Numbered from the stretch's first letter, positions 24,075 through 39,000 are shown. The stretch is DNA of 64,000 nucleotides from Microbulbifer sp. YPW16 (GCF_021290385.1 NZ_CP089928.1:1844501-1908500), one strand, 5' to 3'. Notes: generated by a model not told the origin, from the letters alone. Made by a program: numbers and translations.

Positions 24075-27000
24075 AACTTTGATATTTTAGCCCCCTCTCC
24101 TGACCATTAGAGATGTCACTATAAAATATCCTCTCAACATACTTTAAACCTTCATCTCGAACCGGAGATGGCGTGTTCACTTTTTGACCAAAATCATTTG
24201 TTGTTACTACGGTCGCCGCCAAATCATCCCACTTCAGATCTTTATTTCCAAATGGTGATGGCGACGTACCAAATCGCTCTTTAATATCATCATTTATCGC
24301 CCCTCTACCTGTATTGTAAGCAGCTGCAGCAAACTTAAGATTCTCAAGGCTATCCGCAGCATCTTGGCTAAATGCATCGATTCTGGTTTTAAGATATGCA
24401 GCAGAAGCTTTAATCGCCTTTTCCGGGTCTGTTCGGTAATCAAACTCTGCCTCACCCGGTTCATTCAACAAGCCAGTGTCGCGAGCAGCTTCTGTAGTAA
24501 ATTGACCAATCCCCTTGGCATTAGTATGACTTATAGCGTTTGGATTGAAGCCTGACTCCTGATCAAGAATTGCAAATAAAAATGCAGGATCGACACCCTC
24601 ATCCCTTGCTGCGGCTAAAATCTTATCTTCATAAACAAATGCTCCGGCGGCCTTTGCCGTATTACTAGTAAATGCACTAGTTTCCGATCGATATAGACCA
24701 AAACTTCCATCAACTGTTCCGGCATTGAGGCCTTCGGTGTTAAGCACTTGCTGCATTAACATAACCTCACCTTCAGAAGCATCAAGAGTAAAGCGCTTAC
24801 CTCCTTTATAATCGATTTCCTTAAGCCCACGATCCCATAGCTCTGTAACGAAGCCCTTCTTCTGCTCACCGGTCATATTCGTAGCAATTTCTACACGCTG
24901 ATCACCCAAAGTTCCTAAGGCTGCATCAAGCGCCTTTCTGGATAGCTGACCAAAGTCTTTGCCATAGGAATCATTAAAATTACCGTCTGCATCAGTTAAC
25001 GCAGCTTTAAGGGCTGCCCCCGCATCTGTTCCATCGGAAAGCTCCAGGACCAAGTCGTGAAGCCCCTCCGCATCATCCAACTGCTGGTATCCTCCACCCA
25101 ATTGTGCCTTAAGTTGAAGAAGCTTATCTTGCGACTCAAGGAAGGCGGCGATTTCCTCTTCACTGACTCCCGTTTCAGCAGCTATTGCGGCAGCACCCTC
25201 CGAGCTCATTGACTCTGTCTCCACAGCATCAAACTCGGCCAAAAGCACAGCATTATCAGCCTCAATCACCTCACCAGAGTCGACTTCAGCCAGCAACGGC
25301 GGCTCTCCGCCCGTCACATACTCAGTCCCGTCAGGCAATACCTCACTGGTCGTCACAACCCCAGCCGGCAAATCCTCTCCACCAATCTGCTCAAGCCCCA
25401 ACGCCTCACGTTGCTCACTGGTCAACTCCCCACCAGCGGCCTGGTAAGCCATTACCTGTCCCCAAGTCGGGACATCCGACATACCGTTGCCAAGGCCAGC
25501 TGAAGCGAACAGCAACTGGTCATCATAATCAAGACCTATACTATCCTGGCCTACAAGCTGCTCGCCACCTGCGTTGCCGCTAAATAGCCCTGCGATAGAC
25601 TTTCCGGCGTTAGCGAAATCTTCGCCTATACCACTAACAACATCCGCGACAGACTCAGTTAACCTATTAAAACCATCGTCCTCAAAGGCGTCACTGGCGT
25701 AGTATTCCTCCATCTGTTTCCTAGCGTCCTTTTGCTTTTCCTGCGCCCAGCTCTGGAGACCCGACTTTTCTACCAGTTTCGCACCAGCCCAGCTGCCAAT
25801 CTCATTGCCTACCGCATTGGCAATATAGGATTGTCCCGCTTCCTTATCGAACAGGCTCATTGCCCCACCAATCAACATGTTGGCGCCGAGGTTGCTGCCT
25901 CCCACCTGGAATTTATCCGTAGAGCCTACCGCTGCGCCGATTGTGTTACCAATCGCGCTGGTCCAATCGCTGGTGGTCAGTTCACCCTCGCGGATATAGG
26001 TTTCTGCCACATCCAGCCATGGCGTCACCATCTGCACCGCGGTATCGCTGAGACCAGTAATGCTGCCCAGCGCGGTCGTTTGGCCATCAGCACCTTTGGT
26101 TGGTGAGATTGCAGCGGCAGCGAGACTTGACCAACTGGTAATCTTGCCACTGGTAATCAGCTGCTTGGATGCGGCACCGGCCACTTTGAGCGCAGTGGCA
26201 GCTGTTTTGGCATATTTGACAGTTTTGCCCACAGCTTCAGCCGCTTTCGCAGCGGCACCAAGTCCTTGTGCAGCGCCGGTAAAGGCACCGGCCACCGCGC
26301 CGGCGGCCACGTCCTTCCAGTTGAAGCTTTCCTGATAGCCCAAGGCGATAAACAGGCCCTGTTGAACAATGGATGCCGCAGCGCCGACGATGGCTCCCGC
26401 CACCGCGAAAGCGGCGATGGAAGCTGCCGTACCACTCAGTCCAAGGAAGGTACCCGCCGAGCCAAGGAAGGCGCTGGCCAGGCCGCCGGTCGCCCAGGTA
26501 GCCACCACCGCAATCACCACCACGATGATGATCATCAAAATATTGCCGCAATCATCACCGGAATCCGGCGTCTTCATGTTCGGCAATGTCGACCCGATAA
26601 TGTCGTTCTCGTTGTACACCTTGTGGGTGTCGGCATCGAGGCGACCGGTTTCCACGGTGTTGGGCACGCTGATGCGCGTCCCGCCCTTGATCGGCTGGCT
26701 GGGATCGAGGCCGTTGGCTGCCGCCAGCACAAACCACAGGCTGGAGTTGCCATAGACGCGCGCGGCGATGGCCTGCAGGCTGTCGCCGTCGACGGCGGTA
26801 ACGCTGGTGACGGCACCGGACGGGTAGTCCTCGCCGATGTTCTGCATCAGGTTGTAGTCGCCGGTGTCCAGCTGCTCTTCCACGTCACCGTTGGCCCAGG
26901 TTTTCTTCTCGCCCACGGCGTGGCCGTTGGCATACTGGTATTCGGTCTCGCTGATGTCGTTATCGGTACCCTCGTCGTGGTAGCGATACAGGATCTGGCC

Positions 27001-30000
27001 ATCGTTGTTGTAGACGAAGGTCAGGTATTCCTTGCTGTCCTGGTTGTCCCCCTTACCCTTGTCGAGGCGCGTGAGTTTGTCGTTGGCATCGTAGGTGTAG
27101 GTGGAGGTGCCCTTGGCATCGCCCTTACCCACGATCTTCTGCTCACGGCCATCCCCGTGGTAGTAGTAGGTGTAGGTGTAAGTGGCGTCTTCAGTGACCA
27201 GCTTGGTCTTCAGCAGGCGACCGGAGTCGTCGTAGGTGCTGTAAGTCTTCTGGTCGTCGCTGTCGCTGAAGGTAGAGATGCCGTTGGCACTGTAGGTAGT
27301 GTGGCTATAGGTCTCCCTGGACTGCAGCACTTCGTTAGCGTCGGTCTCCCAGGTCTCATAGCTGGTGACATTGCCATCGGCATCGTATTCCCAGAGGCTC
27401 TTCCAGTGGACGCCTTTGTCGTCAGTCCAAACAGCATCTGTCACCCAGCCACTGTCGTTATACCGGTAGGTGACATCAGTACCGTTGTTGCTCCAGATCG
27501 CACGCTGCCCCAGGCCGTCGTAGGTGAAGCCGCTGATGATGTCGCCAGCCTGCCCATCGAGCATCTGGGTGACACGGTTGGCACCGTCATAGTTGTACCA
27601 GTGGTTGACCGCCTCGCCGGCGTAGCCCACATCGGTATACACCCGCTTCTGGTTGCCGGCGGCATCCCACAGATAGTTCAGGTGCTGGCCGGTGACGCTG
27701 TCGTGCCAGCGGGACATCTGCCCGGTCTCGTCGTAGTCGTACGAGATATTGCGCAGGGTCTTGGTGGGATCGCCGTTCACGTCCACCTCGGCAACCACTT
27801 CGCTCATGCGGTTGCCCATCTCGTCATACTGGTAGGTGGTGGCGATATCGGTTTTCTTGTCCCACACAGTCAGCAGGCGCCCGGCATCGTCGTATTCCCG
27901 GTGGATATCCGGGCCACTGCTATAGCTGGTGCCGCTGGTGCCGAACAGGTCCCAGCTGCGGTAGAGCTTGCCGAACTCGAAGCGGAAGTCCTCCCGGCTC
28001 AGCTCGGCACCGTCGAAGCCGAAGTTCCACAGGCCGGTGTTGATGGCGCTGGTGGTTACCGGGCGGTACTCACGGACCTGGTTGCCGAACTCGTCGTACT
28101 CGTAGACCACCTTGCGGCCGCCCTGGTCGATGGTGGCAATCTTGCGGCCGAAGGCGCCGTACTCGTGGCTGGTCACCCGGCCGGCGGCGTCTTTCTCGGC
28201 AATCAGGTTGCCGTAGGCATCGTACTGGCGGGTCTCGGTGACCAGGTTGCCGTTGACCCCTTCATACTCGGTCAGGGTCACGCGGTTGAGGCCGTCGTAC
28301 TCCTGGCGGGTCAGGTCGTTGGCGATATCCCAGCTGTGGGTGCGGTTGTCGCGGTTGTCGTAATCGAAGCGCAGTTCGTTGCCGCCGGCATCGGTCTGCT
28401 TGACCAGGCGATCGCGGTTGTCATACACGAAGCTGGTGGTGCGCTCACCCAGGCTGCCCACGGTATCGACCACGGACATGGATACCCGGCGGCCGAAGGC
28501 GTCATAGGTGTAGCGCTTGAGGTCGCCCTCACCATTGATCTCTTCCACCAGGCGGCCGGCAGTGTCGTAGCGCTTGCTGGTTTCGTTGCCCAGCTGGTCG
28601 ACCATTTTGGTCTCGTTGCCGAGGCGGTCGTAGTGGTGATAGGTGATACCGGTGCGGTTGTCGTTCTCCCAGGTCATCATGCCCAGGGCGTTGAAGTCGC
28701 GGCTGGTGTTGTAACCGCGGGCATCGGTGACGGATACCTGGTTATCCTGCACGTCGTAACCGTAGGTGGTTTCCGGGCGCACCAGTCCTGTCTCACCGAA
28801 TACCCCGGTGGCCACGCCATACTCGGTCACCATGCGGTTGCGGCCGTCGAACACGGCATAGCTGTCGCGCACTTCGGTCGCCGCGGCCAGGTCGTCCCCG
28901 TTCTCACCGGTGGTGTAGGTGGCCACCTGGTTGCCGTTGGCGTCCACGCCGAAGTGACGCCAGATGCCGTTGCCCTCGTTGGTGGCAACCAGCTGGTTCA
29001 GGGCGTTGTAGCGGTTCGCGGTAAAGTAGCCGGCGTCCACGCCATTGGTAGTGCGGGTACCACCCGGGTTGTTATTGGAGTCGAGCGTAATATCCACATA
29101 ATTGCGCTCGTCACCGCCCGGGCCGGAATACAGGCCGGTGCTGAAGTCGATCAGGCCGTTGGCGGCCACATTGATGCTGCCGCCGGTCTCGCTGCCCAGT
29201 ACCGTCACGCTGTTGCCGGTGTAGTTCTGGCTGGTACCGCTGGTGACCTGGTCGCTGTCCAGGCGCAGCCACTGCACGATCACCTCGTTGCCATCGGCAT
29301 CGGTGTAGCTGAGCTTGACGTCGTAGGCGCCTTCCTGCAGCTGCGACAGGGTGGCAGCGTGGCTGGTGCCGTCGAAGGCCATGACCGTGCTGTCAGTGAA
29401 GTCCAGGCCACTGCCCGCCGCGCGCCAGGACAGGGTCAGGTCGCCATTGATGTTGGCCACCTCTGCCGGGTCCAGGGTGAGGCTGAAGTCCTGGTCGTAG
29501 CCCAGTACGTTGGTGATGGTGGTACCGGGGTTTTCCGGGTCGTCGACTTCCTCGGTGATTTCCGTGCTGGAGATATCGAGGCTGTAGCCGGTGCCCACTT
29601 GCTCGCCGTAGAAGGCGTTGTAGCTGTGGGTGCCCGGGGCCAGCTCGGTGGAGACAAACAGCTGGCCGTCCGCGTTGCGGGTGCTCTGTACCCACTGGCC
29701 GTCGACCAGCACCAGCTGCGTGCGCCCTGCTTCTGTCCCCACATCGGCGGCCTGCCAGGTGAGGCCCTGGCGGGTGCCGGACAGTGCCGCGGTCTCACTC
29801 AGCTCGACGCTGAACTGGTCGAGCAGGAGTTCCTGGGCACCGAACACGCTGGTATCGGCATAGGCACCCTCCAGGCTGATCTGGTAGCTGCCGGCCGCCA
29901 GCGGGCTGGCGCTGGTGCCGAGATCCAGCAGATAGCTCCAGGTGCCGTCGCCGTTGTCGACACCTTCCACGGCAGCGGTCACCGTATCCCCGTTGGCGTC

Positions 30001-33000
30001 CGTCAGGGTCGCGACTACCGTAGAGAACTGGCTGGCGGTCTCCGCCGGCACGCGGGTGTCCAGGTTGATGATGTAGCTGGTGGTTTCACCGCTCATCACC
30101 GTGGTCTCACCCAGCTGGGTGGTGACGCCCACGTGCGGGTCGCTGGCAACGAAGGTTTTCTCGGTGCTTTCGTAGTCGGTGCCGGCGGCATCCTGCCAGC
30201 TGATGCGGAAGGACTTTTCATCCAGGTTGGTAACGCCATCGATGGTGACGGTCCAGGTGCCATCACCGTTGGGCTGCATGGCCACCGGCGTCGCGGTGCT
30301 GGTGGCGCCCGCGGTGCCGTATTTCAGGGCCACGTTCTGGGCATTGCTGCCGGCCTCTACGGTGATGGTGGTGGTATCACTGTCGATGCGGTCCACATCG
30401 ATCGCACCCAGGGTGGGCGGTACCCGCAATACTTTCTCTTCGGACCAGGCCAGGTTGCCGGCGCGGTCGGCGGTGACCACGCGGAAGTAGAGTGCCTCGC
30501 CCTCGCCGAACTCCTCGCTGGGGATATACACCTCGCCGGTATCGGAGAACCAGGTGCCCAGCTCGGCGCTCTGGTTGTCGTAGGCCGGCTGGCCGTCAAC
30601 GGTAATGTCCGCCTGGCTGGTGGAGCCCCACACCACCCAGCTCTTCTGGTCCACACCCTGCGGCATGTTCCAGCTGATCACCAGCATATCGCCGAACTCG
30701 GCATTGATGGCGTCGTCATTTACGGGCTGGGCAACCGAGTCGATCTCACCGGTGTACACCAGGGTCTGGTTGCCGGCGGCATCGTACTGGATGGTGGAAC
30801 CGGTACCGTCCGGGGAGATGTTCTTGGTGATGCGGCCAGCGGCGTCGTAGGCCATCTCGGTGACGAACCCGTCCCCGTCCTGCGCCCAGGTCTGCTCGCC
30901 GCGAGCGTTGTAGCGGATTGTCTTGGTGATGTCGTCGGCGTCGTTGGCCGCGTCCATCAGGTCGGTCTCCGACGTCTGGCGGTTGCCGGCGTCGTAGCCC
31001 ATGGTCGTGGCCTGGTCGTTGGTGTGGCTTGCCACCAGCGTTGCGAACGCGGTGTCGCCACTCAGGCTCGCCAGGTTCACGCCCGCAGCCACGGCGTTGT
31101 AGTAACGCTTGCGCTCGGTCAGGTTGCCGTTTTCATCGTAGCTGTAGGTGTGCAGTACCCGGTCGCTGTTGATCACCGCCACCTTGCGGTCGGCGGCATC
31201 GTAGTAGCTGTACTCGGTGGCTTCCTGGCTGGTGCCGGCCGCCACGGTGCGGCTGGTCTGGTTGCCCTTGCCGTCGTAGGTGTACAGGGTGAGCACGCGC
31301 TCCCGGGTCTGTACGCCGTCGTTGTCGAGTACGTCCACCAGCGGTGAGCGTTCCTCGATCACGCGGTTGGCCGCGTCGTAGGTCTTGTTGACGGTGTACA
31401 CCTCACCGGCCGGCGCCGCCGGGCGGGTGGCTGAGGTGATGCCGGTGGTATCCAGCGGCTGGGTGTAGACGCGCTGCTCCAGCACATTGTCCTGGGCGTC
31501 GTAGTCCCACTCCACCAGGTAGCCTTCCGGGTCCACCTGCGCCAGCAGGCGGTCTTTGTCGTCGTACCAGGCGTAGGTGGTGTTGCCGTTCTTGTCGGTG
31601 ACTTCGATGGCGTTGCCGAAGTCGTCGTAGACGGTGGTTGCCTCCGGGCGCACCTCTCCTGTGGTGGCCACCGGCTCGCCGGTGCTGGTGTCCACGGAGG
31701 TCACTGTCACCTGCGGGTACACGGTGCGGGTGAGGCGCCCCATGCGGTCGTAGGACATGTCGGTGGTGCGGGTGTCGCCCAGCCCGGTCGGGCGCACGCT
31801 CGGGTCAGTGTGCGCGGCGGATGCCAGGCGGGTCATGTACAGGGTCTCGCTGGCCTTCTCGCCAAAGGCGTTGTAGCTCCACTCGGTCAGCACGTTGTCC
31901 GCGCTCAGCTCGGCCACCTGGCGGCCGTTGGCGTCGAAGTAACGGGTGGTGGTGTAGCCGGCGGCATCGACGGTCTGCACTTCGTTGCCGAAGGCGTCGT
32001 AGCTGCGGGTGATCTCCAGGCGCTGGGTCACCGGGTTTTCCATGCCCAGGGTGTATACCTGCACGGTGGCGCCCAGCTCGCGGGTGACGCGGTTGTTGTC
32101 GTCGTACTCGTACTCGGTCACCACGTTGCGCGGGTCTTCCATCGTCTTGATGTTGCCCACCCGGTCGTAGGTGTACTCGGTCGCCTCGCCCAGGTCGTTG
32201 GTCTCGGACAGGATGCGGTTGGCCAGGTCGTAGGCGTAATGCACGCTGTTACCGTTGGCATCGGTCTGGGTGATGATGTTGCCCGCCTTGTCGTAGGCGG
32301 TGGACTGCACCAGGTTGAGGCCCTGCGGGTCGAACACCTGCTGCACCTGGCGGTTGTTGAGGTCGTAGGCGTAGACGGTCTCGCGCACCGCGTTGGGGTC
32401 GGTGGCGGAGACGATCTTCTCGCCGGTTTTGTTGTTGGCCGCATCCCAGCTGAAGTGGGTGACGGTACCGTCCACGTCGGTGAAGGTCTCGATGCGGTTG
32501 TTGAGGTCGTAGGTGTAGCTGCGGGTGCGCGGGTCGCTGGTGTTGGCGTACAGCGTTTCCTGCAGCAGGTTGCCGGCGGCGTCGTAGCGGTTCTGGGTGA
32601 CGCTGCCGTCGGCCTCGGTGACGCTGACCGCACGGCTGGTGCGGTCGTAGTCGGTCAGGGTGACGCGGTCGTCGCTGCTGGCGGTGCCCACCGGTGCGGT
32701 GAAGTCGTCCACCGGGCCGGTGTAGCGGTTTGCGTACAGGCGCGCTTCCACCTGGTTGCCGACGCTGTCGTAGGCAAAGGTGTTGAGGGTGCCTTCCGGG
32801 TCGAGGATCGCGCTCAGGCGGTTGGCGCCGTCGAAGTAGTAGCGGGCCACGCGGCCGAGGGCGTCGATGGTCTGGGTGCGGTTGCCCAGCGCGTCGTAGC
32901 GGTACTCGGTGCGGTTCTGCTCGCCGTCGATGTCGGCGGTCTTGCGGTTGTTGAGGTCGTACTCCATCCACACGCTGCGCTGCTCGGCGGTGCCGGCGGC

Positions 33001-36000
33001 GTAGCGGATCTCCACCTGGTTGCCCATGGCATCGAGGTGGTACTCGGTACGGGTATCGTAGTCGTCGATCATGGCCGTCATGCGGCCGTTGGCGTCGTAC
33101 TCGTACCCGGTCTCGGTCCACACCTCGACGCCGCCGATGCTGCTCTGCAGCACGCGCTCGAGCTGCTTGTTACCGGCCTCGTCGTAGACGTTCTCGGTCA
33201 CGCCGCCCGCGGGGTTCTCCACCCGCACCTGGCGGTTGGCCTTGTCGTAGAAGTACTCGGTGGTGCGCGGCGCGGTGCCGTCGAGGCTGTTGGCGGCCTC
33301 GGTCATGCTGGTGCGGTTGCCCACCGCGTCGTAGGCATAGGCGGTGACATTGCCCTCGCCGTCGGTCATGGTCAGCATGCGGTCGGCGGCATCGTAGGTG
33401 AAGCCGTTGGTCTGCACGTGGGCACGGGCGGCCTTGTCCGCGTCGTACCCCGCCGCGGCCGGGTCCACCAGGTACTGGCCGACGGTGACCAGGGTCTGGT
33501 TGCCGAAGGCGTCGTAGTCGATGCTGGTGGTGAAGCCCTCGCCATCGGTGATGGCCACCTGGCGGTCCAGCAGGTCGTAGGCGTAGGTGGTGGTGCGCGC
33601 GTCGCTGCCATCGGCGAAGCTCTGCGTGGCGGTGAGGATATTACCGCGCTGGTCGTAGGTGTTGACGGTCAGCGTGCCCGCCGGGGACAGGCTGGTGAGC
33701 ATGCGGCCCAGCTTGTCGAAGGTGTTGAGCTGCTCGCCGCCGTTGGCGTCGATGATGCGGGTCTGGTTGCCCAGCACATCGTACTCGTACTGGGTGACGC
33801 CACCCATCGGGTCCTGCACCTGGGTGATGCGGTTGTCCAGGTCGTAGTCGTAATAGGTGTGGCGCTCCAGGCCCGCGACACCCACGGCCTGGATGGTCTC
33901 GCGCTTGTTGCCGGCGCCGTCGAGGACATACTCCACGCGCATGCCTTCGCCGTCGACCAGGGCCACCTGGCGGTTGTCCAGGTCGTACTCGTAGCTGGTG
34001 GACTGCTGTTCCGGCAGGCCCGGCGCGACGATCACACCGGTGCGGTTGCCGGCACCGTCGTAGGTGAACTCGGTGCGCTCGCCCTCGCCGTTGACCTGGG
34101 CGGTCTGGCGGTTGTTGCGGTCGTACTCGAAGGACTCGGTGCGCGCCTCGGCCAGCCCCACGGCCAGCGTCTGGCTGCTGAGATTACCGTTGCCGTCGTA
34201 GGCGAAGGTGCTGGCCACCCCGAGCGGATCGACCGTCTGGGTGATGCGGTTGTTCTTGTCGTAGCTGTTATAGGTCACGCGCACATCAGCAGTGCCGAAG
34301 GCCTCATGCGCCTCGACGATATTGCCATTGGCATCCAGCTCGTAGTGGGTCACCACGCCCTCGGCGTCGGTGATGTCCGTTACCCGGTTGGCCTGGTCGT
34401 AGGTGTACAGGGTGCTGCGCTCGTCCGCCGTGCCCTGTGCCTCGATCACCGCCGTGCGGTTGCCGCGCTCGTCGTATGTGTACGCGGTCACCACGTCCAG
34501 CGCGCTGGTCTCGCTCACGACCTGGTTGATCGCGTCGTAGTCGTAACTGGTGGTGCGGCCGGTGTCGCCGGCTTGCGCCTGCGGCACGCCATCGATCACG
34601 CTGGCGCGCTCGTTGTACAGGGTCACGCTCTTCACGTTGCCGACGTCGTCGTACACCGTTTCGGTCAGGTAGCCCTCGGCGCTCAGCTGCGCCACCTCGC
34701 GGTTGACGCTGTCGAAGAAGAAGCGTGTCTCGGCGATGTCGGTGCCGGCCAGGTCGCGGTGCTGGCGCACGCTGGTGCGGTTGCCCACTTCGTCGTAGCT
34801 GTATTCGGTGCGGAAGCCCTCGCCGCTGATGCGCGCGGTCAGGCGGTCGGCCCTGTCGTACTCGAACGTCACGACCTGGTCGTCCGGGCCGGCCACCGGG
34901 GTCGGCAGTGCCGACGGGTCGACGCTGCCCAGCGCGGTCATGTAGCGGGTTTCGGTCTGCAGGTTGCCGGCGTCGTCGTAACTCCGCTGCACCATGAAGC
35001 CTTCGGCATCCACGCTCGCCACCTGGCGGTTGGCGCGGTCGAAGTAGTTGGTGGTGACGTTGCCGCGGGCATCGATCATTTCCACCTGGTTGTCGGCCGC
35101 ATCGTAGCGGTACTCGACCGTATGCAGCTCCGGGTCGGTGACGTGGGTCAGGCGGTTGTTCTTGTCGAAGGTGTAGCTGGTGGTATTGCCGCGCGCGTCG
35201 GTCATGGCAACGCGGTTGCCATTGGCGTCGTAGTCGTAGGACACCGTCTGGTTCAGCGCGTTGGTTTCGCTGCGCAGCTGGTTGTTGTCGTCGTAGGTGT
35301 AGCTGGTGGTCACCGCGTCGGCGGTGTTGGCCGCGACGGTCATGCTGGTGCGGTTGCCTACCTCGTCGTAGGCATAGGTGGTCTCCACCAGGTCGGCGGC
35401 GGTCTCCTTCACCACGCGGTTGAGTACATCGTACTCCCAGGTGGTCTCGCGCAGCAGCGCGTCGGTCTCGGAGATACGGTTGCCCACGGCGTCGTAGCCG
35501 TAGCGGGTGGTTTCGTTTTCCGCATTGGTGACGGTGACCAGGCGATTGACCTGGTCGTAGCCGTAGCTGGTGGTGTGACCATTGCCGTCGGTCATGGCGA
35601 GGCGGTTGCCCACCTCGTCATAGGTGTAGCTGGTGGTCTCGCCTTCGGCGTTGGTGCTGGTCAGCAGGCGGTTGGCCGCGTCGTAGGTGTTGACGGTGGT
35701 GTTGCCATTGCCGTCGGTGACGGTCAGCTGGTTGCCGACACCGTCATAGGTATATTCGGTGCGGTCGCCCTCGCCGTTGACCTGCGCCGCGAGGCGGTTG
35801 GCGCGGTCGAACTCGTAGACCACCGCCTGGTCGTCGGCGCCGGCCACCGGCGACGGCGGCACGGCCGGGTCGGCACCGGTAACCGGTGCCATAAACAGGG
35901 TCTGCCCGACCCGGTTGCCGGCGGCGTCGTAGGTCCAGGTGGTGACATAGCCCTCGGCATCCACCTGGGCGGTCTGCTGGTTGGTCTTGTCGAAGTAGCT

Positions 36001-39000
36001 CACCACGGTGTTGCCGCGCGGATCGGTGACGGACACGCGGTTGCCGTTGGCGTCGTAGCCGTAGCTGGTGGTCTGCTGCAGCGCGTCGGTGCTGCTCACC
36101 AGGCGGTTGTTCAGGTCGTAGCTGTAGGCGGTGGTCTGGGCCAGCGCGGTGTTGGCCGCGACGGTCATGCTGGTGCGGTTGCCCAGCTCGTCGTAGGCGT
36201 AGGTGGTCTCCACCAGGTCCGCATTGATCTCTTTGGTTACCCGGTTGTTGAGGTCGTATTCCCAGCGGGTCTCACGGCCCAGCGCGTCGGTGCTGGAGAT
36301 GCGGTTGCCCACCGCGTCGTAGTCGTAACGGGTGGTCTCGTTCTCGGCGTTGGTCTCGGCCACCAGCTGGTTGAGCAGGTCGTACTCGTAGGTGGTGGCG
36401 TGGTTGTTGCCGTCCACCATGGTCACGCGGTTGCCCACGTCGTCGTAGCTATAGGCGGTGGTCTCGCCTTCCGCGTTGGTGCTGGTCAGCAGGCGGTCGA
36501 CCATGTCGTAGGTGTTGACGGTGGTGTTGCCGTTGCCGTCGGTGACGGTCAGCTGGTTGCCCACTTCGTCATAGGTGTAGCTGGTGGTGCTGCCCTCGCC
36601 ATCGGTGCGCGCGGTCAGGCGGTCGACCATGTCGTACTCGAAGGTGACGGTCTGGTCCTGTGCCGGGTCCGCCACCGGGGTGGGGACCACGGACGGATCG
36701 ACGCTGGAGACCGGCTGGGCGTACAGGGTCTGGCTGGTGACATTGCCGACGCCGTCGAAGCTGCGCTCGGTCAGGTAGCCTTCCGCATCCACGGTGGCCA
36801 CGCCGCGGTTGGCGCGGTCGAAGTAGTTGGTGGTGACGTTGCCGCGGGCATCGATCACTGCCACGCGGTTGTCGGCGGCATCGTAGCGGTACTCGGTGAC
36901 ACCGCCCTCCGGGTCCTGGACGTGGGTGGCGCGGTTGTTCTTGTCGAAGGTGGTGAAGCTCACGCGCGCTTCGGCGGTACCGTAGGCGCGGTGCTCTTCC
37001 ACCGCATTGCCGTTGGCATCGAGCACATAGTGGGTCACCACGCCCTCAGCGTCGGTCATGTCGGTGACGCGGTTGTTGCCGTCGTAGGCGTAGAGGGTGG
37101 TGGCCGCCTGGGCGGTGTTGGCCGCGGCGGTCATGCTGGTGCGGTTGCCGGCCTCGTCGTAGGCGTAGGTGGTCTCCACCAGGTCGGCGTTGACCTGCTT
37201 GACCATGCGGTTGTTGAGGTCGTAGACGTAAACGGTCTCGCGGCCCAGCGCGTCGGTCATGCCGATGCGGTTGCCCACCGCATCGTAGGCGTAGGTGGTG
37301 GTCTCGTTCTCCGCGTTGGTCTCGGTCACCACGCGGTTGAGGCCGTCGTAGGTGTAGCTGGTGATATGGCCGTTGCCATCCACCATGCTCACCCGGTTGC
37401 CCACGTCGTCGTAGGTGTAGACGGTGGTCTCGTCCTCGGCGTTGGTGACGGTCACCAGGCGGTTGACCATGTCGTAGGTGTTGACGGTGGTGTTGCCATT
37501 GCCGTCGGTGACGGTCAGCTGGTTGCCGACGCCGTCGTAGCTGTAGGTGGTGGTGTTGCCCTCGCCGTCGACGCGGGCGGTCAGGCGGTTGACCTGGTCG
37601 TAGTCGAAGGTAACGGTCTGGTCGTCCGCGCCAGCGACCACGGTGGGCTCGGTGCCCGGGGTCACGGCACCGACCGGGGTCATGTGCAGGGTCTGGCTGG
37701 CGACGTTGCCGTTGTTGTCATACACCCGGCTGGTGGCATAGCCCTCGGCGTCCACTTCCAGCACCACTTCGTTGTTGGCATTGAAGTAGCTGGTGGTGGC
37801 GTTGCCGCGCGGGTCGATCACCTGAGTGCGGTTGCCGTTGCCGTCGTAGCTGTAGTGGGTGATACCACCTTCCGGGTCCTGGATATCGGTGACCCGGTTG
37901 TTCCTGTCGTAGGTGTAGACGGTGGCGTTGCCGTTCTCGTCGATGACGGTGGTGCGGTTGTCGTTGGGGTCGTAGCTGTACCGCCGCTCGCCGCCCATGG
38001 CATCCACTTCGCGCACCAGGCGATCGTCCAGGTCGTACTCGAACACGGTGGTGGCCGCCTGGGCGGTGTTGGCCGCGGCGGTGATGCTGGTGCGGTTGTC
38101 CACCGCATCGTAGGTGTAGGTGGTCTGCACGCCGTGGGCGTCGGTCTGGGTGGTGACGCGGTTGACGGCGTCGTAGGCCCAGCTGGTGACGCGGCCCAGC
38201 GCGTCGGTGGTGGTCAGGCGGTTGCCCACCGCGTCGTAGCTGTAGGTGGTGGTCTCGTTCTCGGCGTTGGTGACACTGACCAGGCGATTGAGGGCATCGA
38301 ACGCGCTGGTGGTCTCGTTGCCGTTGCCGTCCACCACGCTGATGCGGTTGTAGACCCGGTCGTAGTCGTTGGTGGTGACATTGCCCTCACCGTCGGTGAC
38401 CGAGCGCAGGTTGTTCTCGGCATCGTACTCGAACACGGTGAGCTGCTCGTCGGCGGTGCCGGCGGCGGTGCGCATGGCAATGCGATTGCCGCGCACGTCG
38501 TAATCGTACTGGGTGACACGGCCCTCGGCATCGGTCATGGCCACCTGGCGGTTGCCGCCGTCGTAGTCGATGCGGGTCACGCCGCCGCGGGCGTCGATGA
38601 TGCCCACGCGGTTGTTGGCACCGTCGTATTCGTACTGGGTCTCGAAGCCCTCGGCATCGATCACCTTGATGACCCGGTCCAGTGCGTCGTAGACGGTCTG
38701 GGTGGGGTTGCCGCGACCGTCGGTCACTTCCACGCGGTTGCCCACCGCATCGTAACGGTAGGCCACGGTGTGCTGTTCGGGATCGGTCTGCTGTACTACC
38801 CAGTTGTTGAGGTTGTAGACGAACTGGGTCTCGCGCGCCTCCGCGGTGCCGAACGCCTCGGTGGTGCTGGTGACGTTACCGAAGTCATCGTAGTCGTTGT
38901 GGGTGACGGTGCCGATGGCGTTGGTGGTGTCGGTCAGGCGATCGAGGGCGTCGTAGGCATAGGTGGTGATATTGCCGTTCTGGTCCTTGCGCTCGACCAG

